Source of the DNA: Elusimicrobiota bacterium
Lineage (GTDB): Bacteria > Elusimicrobiota > Elusimicrobia > Elusimicrobiales > UBA9959
Assembly: GCA_016234365.1 (NCBI GenBank)
Contig: JACRER010000058.1
Span: forward strand, 1-51,123
Direction: 5' to 3'
DNA length: 51,123 bases
This document shows positions 5,863 to 13,032 of the stretch, in pieces (the first letter of the stretch is position 1; the number at the start of each line of letters is the position of its first letter). The notes beneath the pieces are model-generated. The model was not told where the DNA came from. It saw only the letters and a program-made list of their open reading frames with translations, and made no database searches. The translations under genes and the position numbers were made by a program.

Positions 5863-8426
5863 GAGAAATTCACCCCCGTGGTGGTCTGCCCCGCGGTGAC
5901 CGGGATGTTGGCGGTAGAGGAGGAGATAAGCGTGACGGCGGCCCCGTAAGGCGAGGGATAATAAGCGTAGACGTTATACTTGGGATTGGTGCTGTTGCGC
6001 ACCTCCGCCAGGTAAGTGCCGTCCTCCATGCTGGAAACTATATAAAAGGGAGTGCCGCTAAGCGTGGCCGTACTGAGCGAGGGCGGCGCGGGAGGACTGC
6101 CGGCCAGCGTGGAAGTGGTGACCACTATCAGCACCCCGGTCTTTATGGGTTCTCCGCCCGACTTCACAGTGCCGGAGATATAGCCCATGGCGCCGCTCAC
6201 GGTGAAGGTGGTGGAAAAAACGGTAAGCCCCTGCGTAACCAGCGAAACGGCGTGCGTGCTGGGGGTCACCAGCTCATGCGAACCTACCGCTGGAGTTATG
6301 GTATAGGAGCCGGTACTGATGTTCATGCTGGTAAATCTGCCGTCCAGCCCGGAAACCTGCTGGTCGCGGGCCGAACCGTTAGCGTCTATAATGGCCACCG
6401 CAACTCCCGGCAGGGGATTGGTGCCGTCCCTGGTCACGTAACCCGAAACGCGCCCGCCCTGATACAGAATAAAGTCCACCCCGGAATGCACCTCCCCGGC
6501 CGCCACGGAAATGCTGTTGGAAGACATGGAAACGTAGGAAGCTGTACCTCCCACCGTCGGATTTGCCGTCACGTCCAGCGTCCCGGGGCTGACGCGCAGC
6601 GTGTAGCGGCCGTTGGAGGTATTGCTGGTCTGTGGCGTGCCGGCCGCGCCGGGGCTCACCACTATGCCGGGGCTTATAACCGCGCCCAAGGCGCTAATGA
6701 TGCGGCCGGTAACGATACCGGTGGTGGCGGCGGAGGAAAGTACCGTGGTGCTGCTGACAAAGGTGTAGATGGAACCGGCCGAGGCTATTGTGATGGTATC
6801 GTTCTGCAGGCTGTAAGTGCTGCTGGTTATCATTACGGTCCAGGTGCCGGTGGCTACGTCCACCAGCGTAAAAGAGGACACGCCGTTTATCATCCATGCC
6901 GTTGTGGAATTGGAAACTCCGTCGGAAGCCGTCACCACGGCGCCCACGGCCGGCGTGCCGGTAACCACGGGGAAGTAGCCGGAAAGCGTGTAGAGCGGGG
7001 CTACCGACGCCGGGTTAAGGAGGTTGAAGTCCACATCGTTGTTGTTGGAATCGTAAGCGCGGCCGTAAGCGAGGGTGGTGTGGAGGTACTCGCTGTTGCG
7101 CTGCAGTTGCGCGCCTATGGGGAACCCGCCCCACATGGAGATCGGCGTGCCTTCCCAGGCGGGCGCCTGCTTGCCGGCCGAACCGTGCGTCCAGCCGACC
7201 GTGTCCAGCACCCTATCGTCCTGATCCAACAGTTGCAGGGCGCCGGCCTTTTCGGCCACTATACAGCTCAGGATCATGCCGAACAGGTCGCAGGGCGGAC
7301 TGTTGGAAGCCGCAAATTGAGCGTCGGTTATAGGGGAACCGCCGGCCACGGTAAGCGGGAAAGTGTTGGCTATAAGGTAGTACCGGCCGGGGCCTACCGA
7401 CTGGTTGATATAGGAGAGGTCGAACTCGTCTATATCCTTGCCGGTGCCGGATTCGCCCAGGTAGCGCAGTTTTATCAAATTCCCGCCCGCGCCGTCGCCG
7501 ATGTTTATGGTGCTGGTGGTGGGATTGAAGAGTTCCACGTATTCGACGTTAGTGCCGCTGACCATGAACGTGGATGCCACCACCTGGCTTATCACCAGGT
7601 GGTCGCGCAGCCAGACGCTGCCGGTGATAGTGCCGGTGGCGATCTTTACAAGGTCGAAACCCTGCGTCTGCTGCGTATTGGCCGAAATAGAAACGTTGCG
7701 CACCTGCGTGTAATAACCGTCCGCGGAAGCTACCAGCGTGTAATTGCCGGGGGAAACGTTTATGTTGTACTGCCCGGTAACGTCCGAAGTGTCCCGCCAG
7801 CCCATGTTCTCCGCGACGTTGACCAGCGCGCCGCTTATGCCGGCCAGAGAAACGGAGTTACGGATCTGCCCCTTAAAAATGGCGTTCGCCATAACAGTAT
7901 CGGGGTTCGCCATCAGGCTGCGAAGGGCGAACTTGCGCTTGGTGCCGCCCTGCGACCAGACTATGGTCACACTGATAAGCCGCATGCCCGTATCCGGAAT
8001 ACTGGGAGCAAGCGTCACTATCTCTCCGGAATCTTCACGGGCCACCTGCACGTACGTATAGCGGGTATAGGTGACCCCGGCCTCGGTAATGTACTCGGGA
8101 GGGAAATAGCCGGTATCGTAGGCGATATCCACCGGGGCAAAATCCGTGGTGTTGTGAGCCGGGTCCGTGGTGACCAGCACCTGGTAGTAGGACTTCTGCT
8201 TGAGGATCTGCATTTTCTCCTGGGCCAAATTGGACGCCAGGGTGCGGTTCTTGGAGGCTTGTATGCCCTTCTGGATGAACCCGAACGACTGTACCATGGC
8301 CAGGATGCCGATGCTGACCAGCGCCAGCGCTATCATCAGCTCCACCAGCGTCAGGCCGGGGCGCGGCCCGGCGGCCGCGGCGCAACGGCGCGTAAAATAT
8401 GTTCTGAATGACTTGTAAATCGGCAT
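5856..8426 (-). CDS. Giant GspI/PilV-like pseudopilin with carboxypeptidase-regulatory-like and LTD-like domains
   Basis: An 856-residue protein. The prepilin motif is late: a 24-residue leader ends PRPG, then LTLVELMIALALVSIGILAM with Glu at +5. A normal GspI/PilV-like domain runs to about residue 180. It is followed by a carboxypeptidase-regulatory-like domain (ISGALVNVAENMGWRDTSDV, then GNYTLVASADGYYTQ). Next is a region resembling a lamin-tail domain (VEYVELFNPTTSTINIGD, later LLDQDDRVLDTVGW). At least three more regulatory-like beta domains follow (GIVTGRIISALGAV, GRVSGYVTRDG, GYISGTVKSGG). Pseudopilins are normally 120-250 residues, so this is a fusion of a pilus subunit with an adhesin-like ectodomain. 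A GGGGGAGG ribosome site lies about 9 bases before the ATG. First gene of the run that ends at 1506. Confidence 0.83.
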   Translation of the reverse strand: MPIYKSFRTYFTRRCAAAAGPRPGLTLVELMIALALVSIGILAMVQSFGFIQKGIQASKNRTLASNLAQEKMQILKQKSYYQVLVTTDPAHNTTDFAPVDIAYDTGYFPPEYITEAGVTYTRYTYVQVAREDSGEIVTLAPSIPDTGMRLISVTIVWSQGGTKRKFALRSLMANPDTVMANAIFKGQIRNSVSLAGISGALVNVAENMGWRDTSDVTGQYNINVSPGNYTLVASADGYYTQVRNVSISANTQQTQGFDLVKIATGTITGSVWLRDHLVISQVVASTFMVSGTNVEYVELFNPTTSTINIGDGAGGNLIKLRYLGESGTGKDIDEFDLSYINQSVGPGRYYLIANTFPLTVAGGSPITDAQFAASNSPPCDLFGMILSCIVAEKAGALQLLDQDDRVLDTVGWTHGSAGKQAPAWEGTPISMWGGFPIGAQLQRNSEYLHTTLAYGRAYDSNNNDVDFNLLNPASVAPLYTLSGYFPVVTGTPAVGAVVTASDGVSNSTTAWMINGVSSFTLVDVATGTWTVMITSSTYSLQNDTITIASAGSIYTFVSSTTVLSSAATTGIVTGRIISALGAVISPGIVVSPGAAGTPQTSNTSNGRYTLRVSPGTLDVTANPTVGGTASYVSMSSNSISVAAGEVHSGVDFILYQGGRVSGYVTRDGTNPLPGVAVAIIDANGSARDQQVSGLDGRFTSMNISTGSYTITPAVGSHELVTPSTHAVSLVTQGLTVFSTTFTVSGAMGYISGTVKSGGEPIKTGVLIVVTTSTLAGSPPAPPSLSTATLSGTPFYIVSSMEDGTYLAEVRNSTNPKYNVYAYYPSPYGAAVTLISSSTANIPVTAGQTTTGVNFSW

Positions 8427-8467
8427 CCTCTCGGCCTCCCCCGCCGGTAATATAGCCTACCAGGCAG

Positions 8468-8481
8468 GGATACGCTTATCC
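8468..8481. promoter_or_regulatory. GGATA-N4-TATCC palindrome upstream of pseudopilin operon
   Basis: A perfect 5-bp inverted repeat GGATA-CGCT-TATCC lies about 45 bases upstream of the operon's first ATG. Its half sites equal the inner half sites (GGATA/TATCC) of the palindrome in front of the Rrf2 gene, although the spacer is 4 rather than 5. On the minus strand TTGACG (8498-8493) precedes it by a plausible promoter distance. This may be a regulator site; the evidence is short-sequence similarity only. Confidence 0.3.
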
Positions 8482-8519
8482 TCAAAAAATCGTCAAATTT
8501 CAGTCAAACCGGACTCCGT

Positions 8520-8544
8520 CCCGGCGCGGCCCAGCCGCGCCGGG
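8520..8544 (-). terminator. Strong GC hairpin downstream of CpxP/Spy-like gene
   Basis: A perfect 11-bp stem (CCCGGCGCGGC at 8520-8530, GCCGCGCCGGG at 8534-8544) with a 3-base loop sits 11 bases after the stop of the 8555-9358 gene. It lacks an immediate U-run on the minus strand, so it may be an mRNA-stabilising or attenuating hairpin rather than a full intrinsic terminator. Confidence 0.45.
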
Positions 8545-8554
8545 AAAAGGAGCG

Positions 8555-9358
8555 TTACGGGTAGGAAGCGCCGTCCTCATCGGCGGCGGCTTCCTTGCCG
8601 GTAGGCTGCGCGCCGGCGGGGCCCGCGGGCTGCGCGGCCGGGGTAACGGGCGCGGCCTGCACCTTGCGCTTGAGCCGGAGTTTCTTGGCCTGCGGCTGCG
8701 CGCCGGCCGGCTCCTTGTCCACCATCACCTGCCCGGCCTCGTCTTCAGCCGGGGCAACGGCTCCGGCCGGGGCGGCGCCTTCGGCCGGCGCGCCGGCGGC
8801 GGGCTGCTGCACCTTCTTGCGGCGCAGCATGCGCTTCTTCTTGGCGGGCTTGGCCACTTCTCCGGGGGCCGGCTGAGCCGCCTGCTCCACGGCCGGGGCT
8901 TCCGGCCTGGGCGCGGGCTTGTTCTTTTCGGCCACTATGGCGTCGAACTCCTGGCGCTGCTCGTCGTCCAGGTATTCGCGCACGGTGTCGGGGAGGTCGC
9001 GGTGGATCTTTTCCATGGCGTGGCGCGAGTCGTTCATCTTATAGCGCCACTTGCGTTCCTCGGCGGAGCTCTTCTCGTAATCCTTCATGAGCTTGTCGAA
9101 CTCGGCCGCTTTCTTATTGATGGCGGAAGAAATGCGCTCCTCCTGCTTGGAACTGAGGCGCAGGGCGGAGGAAACCTCGCCCATGATCCTTCCCGAGTCG
9201 GGGCGCTGTACCGGCTCCAGGGTCTCGCCGGCTTCAGGAGCGGCGGCCTCCTGTTTCATCTCGCTCAGGCCCGGCAGACCGGCCAGGTCGGGCCGCTCGG
9301 CCTGCGCCAAAGCCGCCGCGGGGGCGGCCAGCAGCGTCAGAATAATAAGTTTTTTCAT
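8555..9358 (-). CDS. Secreted CpxP/Spy-like protein with Ala/Pro-rich basic tail
   Basis: A 267-residue protein with a Sec signal peptide (MKKLIILTLLAAPAAALAQA). Residues about 55-145 form a charged helical domain (LRLSSKQEERISSAINK, then MEKIHRDLPDTVREYLDDEQ) reminiscent of periplasmic LTXXQ/Spy-like proteins, a weak resemblance. The C-terminal half is low-complexity Ala/Pro/Gly interrupted by two basic blocks (KKKRMLRRKK and KKLRLKRK). A clear ribosome site (GGAGG) precedes the ATG. It lies 30 bases after the glycosyltransferase gene and is probably in its transcript. Function unknown; the basic blocks could bind envelope polyanions. Confidence 0.75.
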   Translation of the reverse strand: MKKLIILTLLAAPAAALAQAERPDLAGLPGLSEMKQEAAAPEAGETLEPVQRPDSGRIMGEVSSALRLSSKQEERISSAINKKAAEFDKLMKDYEKSSAEERKWRYKMNDSRHAMEKIHRDLPDTVREYLDDEQRQEFDAIVAEKNKPAPRPEAPAVEQAAQPAPGEVAKPAKKKRMLRRKKVQQPAAGAPAEGAAPAGAVAPAEDEAGQVMVDKEPAGAQPQAKKLRLKRKVQAAPVTPAAQPAGPAGAQPTGKEAAADEDGASYP

Positions 9359-9388
9359 CCGTATCCTCCAGTGCGTAAGTTAACCACT

Positions 9389-10624
9389 TCACTGATCAAC
9401 CAGATCGGCTATGGCCACGCGGCTCGTGTGCTCGGTGCGCCCCCAGAAATCCGTACCGCGCAGCACTCCGGCCACAAAGACCGGCAGGCGCAGCGGGCCC
9501 AGTACCGGCTGCAGCAGGTACGCGGCGAAAAGCGCGGGCGGGGCTTTTTCAAGGAGCAGCGCCACGGCCGGGTACAGCAACAGCGGCAGCAGCGCCAGCA
9601 GTTTCATGGCCAACTCGGCGCCGGGCAGCGAAGAATAAAGCCAGACCACGATATTAAAGGAATCCCGGCTTACCCAGACCAGCGCGGCCGCGGCCGCCAC
9701 CGCGGCGAAGCGGTAGGTCTGCGCGCAATAGATCCCGCCCTCCAGCGCGCGCAGGTCGCCGTGGCGCAGCGCCCGCAAGAACAGGCCCAAAAGATGCCGG
9801 CGGGCCGTGTCCAGCGAGCCGCGCGTCCAGCGGATGGTGCGGCAGAGGTACTGCGTCAAAGTCTCTGGTTCCTCGTCGTAAACCACGGCCTCCCGCGCCC
9901 ACTCTATGCGCACGCCGTGGCGGATGAGCCGCATCTGCATCTCCAGGTCCTCGGTCAGGCAGGTCTCGTCCCAATGGAACTTGGCGGCTATGGCCGCCGT
10001 AAAACACATGCCCTTGCCGTGCAGCGTGGCCGACAGGCCCAGCGCCTGGCGCGGCAGCTGCGCGAACCGGTTGGAAACTATGTGGCCCGAGGCCAGGATG
10101 CGGGCCAGCCAGACGTTGGCGTTCTTGGCTATCTGCCGGCCCTGCACGGCTTGCGCGCCGTCGGCCAGGTGCGCGTTCATCTGGCGCAGGAAGGCGGGGT
10201 GAGCCAGCGAGTCCGCATCGAAATAACACAGCGCGTCCCAGCCGCCGGGCAATATCTTTTCGGTGGCCCACTTCAGCGCGCGGCCCTTGCCGGCCTTCAA
10301 ACCCGGGCCGGAATGGTCCAGCACTTTGGCGCCGGCGGCCTGGGCGGCCTGGGCGGTGCCGTCGGAACAGTGGTCGGTTATCACAAAGATCTCGAAGAGC
10401 TCCGCCGGGTAATCCAGGCGGCGCAGGCTTTCCACGGCCAGCCCTATTACGCCTTCCTCGTTGTGAGCGGGCACCAGCAGCGCAAAGCGGCGCAGCCGGG
10501 CGGCGGCCGCGGCGGGGCGCAGCCCGCCCAGCCCGCGCAGGCTCAATAAAAGGTAAAACAGCCCGCTCAGAAAAATGAAGAGCTGCAGCAGGTTGGAAAG
10601 CGCCGTTAACGTCAATTGCCCCAT
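9389..10624 (-). CDS. Membrane-associated family 2 glycosyltransferase
   Basis: A 411-residue protein from the ATG at 10624. An N-terminal membrane segment (residues 8-30) is followed by the GT-A fold: LLVPAHNEE (49-57), the metal-binding FDADS (Asp136, Asp138), TEDLEMQMRL (Glu225/Asp226 region, probable base) and RTIRWTRG near 262-269, equivalent to the QxxRW acceptor/processivity motif. C-terminal hydrophobic segments follow (about 310-390). This resembles cellulose synthase- or NdvC-like enzymes that make or extend beta-linked surface glycans from nucleotide sugars. The reading frame stays open far upstream, but that part is antisense to the divergent gene and is not coding. A divergent promoter lies at 10671-10699. 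The substrate is not predictable. Confidence 0.88.
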   Translation of the reverse strand: MGQLTLTALSNLLQLFIFLSGLFYLLLSLRGLGGLRPAAAAARLRRFALLVPAHNEEGVIGLAVESLRRLDYPAELFEIFVITDHCSDGTAQAAQAAGAKVLDHSGPGLKAGKGRALKWATEKILPGGWDALCYFDADSLAHPAFLRQMNAHLADGAQAVQGRQIAKNANVWLARILASGHIVSNRFAQLPRQALGLSATLHGKGMCFTAAIAAKFHWDETCLTEDLEMQMRLIRHGVRIEWAREAVVYDEEPETLTQYLCRTIRWTRGSLDTARRHLLGLFLRALRHGDLRALEGGIYCAQTYRFAAVAAAAALVWVSRDSFNIVVWLYSSLPGAELAMKLLALLPLLLYPAVALLLEKAPPALFAAYLLQPVLGPLRLPVFVAGVLRGTDFWGRTEHTSRVAIADLVDQ

Positions 10625-10670
10625 AGAATACCAGCCGGCCGCCCTGCGGCTCCGGCTATGGATATCGTTA

Positions 10671-10699
10671 ATAATACAAACGATAGGGGAAAAATGCAA
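10671..10699 (-). promoter_or_regulatory. Sigma70-type promoter for the glycosyltransferase gene
   Basis: On the minus strand, TTGCAT (10699-10694), a 17-base spacer, then TATTAT (10676-10671). The predicted transcript start near 10664 gives a leader of about 40 bases before the ATG at 10624. Confidence 0.6.
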
Positions 10700-10709
10700 T
10701 GCCGGCCTG

Positions 10710-10738
10710 TTGACTATCCGCTCTTTCGGTGTTATATT
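10710..10738 (+). promoter_or_regulatory. Sigma70-type promoter, possibly giving a leaderless mRNA
   Basis: TTGACT (10710-10715), exactly 17 bases, then TATATT (10733-10738). The expected +1 is at 10745, the A of an in-frame ATG. No Shine-Dalgarno sequence precedes either candidate ATG (10739 or 10745). Confidence 0.6.
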
Positions 10739-11647
10739 ATGGATATGGAAGGGGAACAAAGAAAATCCGGCTGGAAGATCTGGCTTTATCTTACGCCCGT
10801 GTACATCATACTCGCGGTGCCGCTCTATAAATGGACGGTGCGGGTTAACTCCGGGGACGTTAAACTTTCCAAGGACGAATACGGCGCCTTCAACGCCGAA
10901 GAAGGCGAGATAAAGAAGCCGGCCTCCGGCAATTACGACCCCGGCCTGAACGACCAGGGCTACAGCATCCGCTACCGCACCGGCCATGACGCCCAGGAAG
11001 AAGGCTCGTTGGACTCCGGGGAAGGTTCCGCCGGAAAAACCTCCGGCACAGCCGGCGCCGCCGCCGACTCCGGCCATGACGGCCGGCAGGCGCAGCGCCC
11101 GCAGGGGCAGCCTGGCCAGTACCGCGCCCAATCCGCCAACCAGGCCGCTCTCACCTCGGATTCCACCAAGGCCAAGGAGTCCATGGCCTTCGGCTATCAG
11201 AAGGGCCTCATGACGCAGGCCATCGGCAAAGTGATGGGCAGCCCCAAAGCGGTGGGGGCTATCCTCAACAACAAGTACGTCGTGGAAGGTTTCATGGCGC
11301 GCGGCACGGTAAAGGCCGCGACCTCCAGCCCGCAGGGGCTTGCGAACTACCTGAAAGGCTCCGGCCCCGCCAATTTCCTGGGCAATCCCGTAGTTCAGGC
11401 CGCGCTCAACAACCCGGCCATCGTGAGCGCGGTGGCCAACAGCGGCATAGTCTCGGCGATGCTCAGCTCGCCGGCCGCGCAGGCGCTGATGAAGGACCCG
11501 CAGGCCCTTGGAGACCTTGTTTCCAGCAACCCGCAATTGATGTCGCTGGCCATGCAGAACCCCCAGCTCCTCACTTCCCTGATGGCCAACCCCGACGTAT
11601 CCAGCAAGGTCAATAAATTCGACACCAGCAAGATCCCCAAGTATTAG
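10739..11647 (+). CDS. Membrane-anchored protein of unknown function
   Basis: 302 residues from the ATG at 10739; 300 from the ATG at 10745, which fits the promoter better. A cytosolic start (GEQRKSGWK) leads into one membrane segment (IWLYLTPVYIILAVPLY). A charged, Gly/Ser/Gln-rich disordered linker (about 45-125) follows. The C-terminal domain of about 170 residues is Ala/Asn/Pro-rich with repeating helical units (NNPAIVSAVANSGIVSAM, SNPQLMSLAMQNPQLLTSLM). It runs divergently from the glycosyltransferase gene. I do not recognise the family. The Asn-Pro spaced short helices look like a helical repeat scaffold, possibly periplasmic. Confidence 0.75.
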   Translation: MDMEGEQRKSGWKIWLYLTPVYIILAVPLYKWTVRVNSGDVKLSKDEYGAFNAEEGEIKKPASGNYDPGLNDQGYSIRYRTGHDAQEEGSLDSGEGSAGKTSGTAGAAADSGHDGRQAQRPQGQPGQYRAQSANQAALTSDSTKAKESMAFGYQKGLMTQAIGKVMGSPKAVGAILNNKYVVEGFMARGTVKAATSSPQGLANYLKGSGPANFLGNPVVQAALNNPAIVSAVANSGIVSAMLSSPAAQALMKDPQALGDLVSSNPQLMSLAMQNPQLLTSLMANPDVSSKVNKFDTSKIPKY

Positions 11648-11682
11648 CCGCCGCCTGATCCAGGCCCCGCGCCGCCCCGCAG

Positions 11683-11712
11683 TTGACACTTATCAACCAA
11701 AAGTCCTATATT
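11683..11712 (+). promoter_or_regulatory. Sigma70-type promoter for first subtilase
   Basis: A consensus TTGACA (11683-11688), an 18-base spacer and TATATT (11707-11712). The predicted start near 11719 leaves a 43-base leader that includes a GGAGG ribosome site before the ATG at 11762. Confidence 0.7.
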
Positions 11713-11761
11713 CCCCTTAGGTCCAAAGGCCTACCCTTTGGAAAAGCCATACGGAGGTTCC

Positions 11762-12958
11762 ATGAAGAAATTATTCGGCTTGACGGCCGCGCTGTTGTTC
11801 ACCGCAGGCGCCGCAAGCGCTTCACAGAAGATCGTCAGCTTTGAGCACGCCTACAAGGGCGGCTCCATAGACCGCAGCATCGAAAGCGTGGGCGGCAAGG
11901 TCACCAAGAAATTCGAACTTATTGACGCGCTCGTTGCAGTCTTCCCCGACAACCTCAAGGACGCGGCCATTTACTCGCTGAAAGGCGTTACCGCCGTGGA
12001 CGAGGACCGCTATATAAGGTGGATAGAGGAAGCCGCGGCCCCGCAGCTGCCCTCCATGGAAAGCGCGCTTAATATGGTGCGCACCGGGGAAGGCTGGGAC
12101 GCCCCCGTTTTCGCCGAGGTCCGCCCCGCGGCCGACCCCGCCGAGCAGGAGATACCCTGGGGCGTAAAGCGCGTCAACGCAGCCTCCGCGTGGGACTACA
12201 CCGCCGGCAAGGGCGTGAAAGTGGCCGTAGTGGACACCGGCGTGGATTTTAAGCACGCCGACCTCGCCGCCAACTACAAGGGCGGTTATAACGCCATCGT
12301 TTCCACCGCCTCCCCCATGGACGACCACGGCCATGGCACGCACGTTTCCGGCACCATCGCCGGCGTGAAGGACCTTAAGGGCGTGGTGGGCGTAGCCCCC
12401 CAGGCCGACCTCTACGGCGTGAAGGTGCTCGACAAGAACGGTTCCGGCCAGTATTCCTGGATAGTGGACGGCATAGAGTGGGCCATCAAGAACCACATGG
12501 ACGTGATCAATATGAGCCTCGGCGGGCGCTCCGGCACGGACGCGCTGGCCCAGGTAATGAAGAAGGCCAAGGAAGCCGGCGTTACGGTGGTCTGCGCCGC
12601 CGGTAACGACTCCGGCCCGGTCAACTACCCGGCCAAGTACCCCGAAGCCATCGCCGTCTCCGCCTCGGATTCCGCCGACAAGCTGGCGTCTTTCTCCTCC
12701 AAGGGCGCCGAGATAGCCGTCATAGCCCCCGGCGTCAACATCACTTCCTGCAAGAAAGGCGGCGGCCTCACCACCATGTCCGGCACCTCCATGGCCTCCC
12801 CGCACGTGGCGGGCCTGGCGGTACTGGCCGTAGGCGCCGGCGCCAAGAACCCCGACGAAGTGCGCGCGATGCTGCAAAAAGCCGCCTCGCCGCTGCCCGG
12901 CCTCAAGCCCACCGACCAGGGCGCCGGCCTGGTGGACGCCTTCAAGCTGGTCCGCTGA
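11762..12958 (+). CDS. Secreted S8 family subtilisin-like serine protease
   Basis: 398 residues from the ATG at 11762, chosen over an upstream in-frame ATG because of its GGAGG ribosome site and signal peptide (MKKLFGLTAALLFTAGAASA). An I9-type inhibitor propeptide covers about 22-90. The catalytic domain has Asp158 (VVDTGVD), His191 (HGHGTHVSGTIAG), oxyanion Asn282 (AAGNDSG) and Ser343 (SGTSMASPHVAG), so the triad is complete. No C-terminal sorting domain is seen. It has its own strong promoter and terminator. The next gene is a paralogue in the same direction. It is probably an exported, self-maturing endopeptidase. Confidence 0.95.
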   Translation: MKKLFGLTAALLFTAGAASASQKIVSFEHAYKGGSIDRSIESVGGKVTKKFELIDALVAVFPDNLKDAAIYSLKGVTAVDEDRYIRWIEEAAAPQLPSMESALNMVRTGEGWDAPVFAEVRPAADPAEQEIPWGVKRVNAASAWDYTAGKGVKVAVVDTGVDFKHADLAANYKGGYNAIVSTASPMDDHGHGTHVSGTIAGVKDLKGVVGVAPQADLYGVKVLDKNGSGQYSWIVDGIEWAIKNHMDVINMSLGGRSGTDALAQVMKKAKEAGVTVVCAAGNDSGPVNYPAKYPEAIAVSASDSADKLASFSSKGAEIAVIAPGVNITSCKKGGGLTTMSGTSMASPHVAGLAVLAVGAGAKNPDEVRAMLQKAASPLPGLKPTDQGAGLVDAFKLVR

Positions 12959-12976
12959 AGAACGTCGGCTCCATAA

Positions 12977-13008
12977 AAGACCCCGCGGAGAACTCCGCGG
13001 GGTTTTTT
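12977..13008 (+). terminator. Intrinsic terminator after first subtilase
   Basis: A perfect 10-bp stem (CCCCGCGGAG at 12981-12990, CTCCGCGGGG at 12993-13002) with a 2-base loop is followed by TTTTTT, 22 bases past the stop. Confidence 0.9.
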
Positions 13009-13032
13009 ATTTTGTAAAATATAACCTTCAAG

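Noticed and set aside
10625-11689. 355-codon upstream extension of the glycosyltransferase frame
   Set aside because: It is antisense to the divergent membrane protein gene and crosses two promoters; the GT fold starts normally at 10624.
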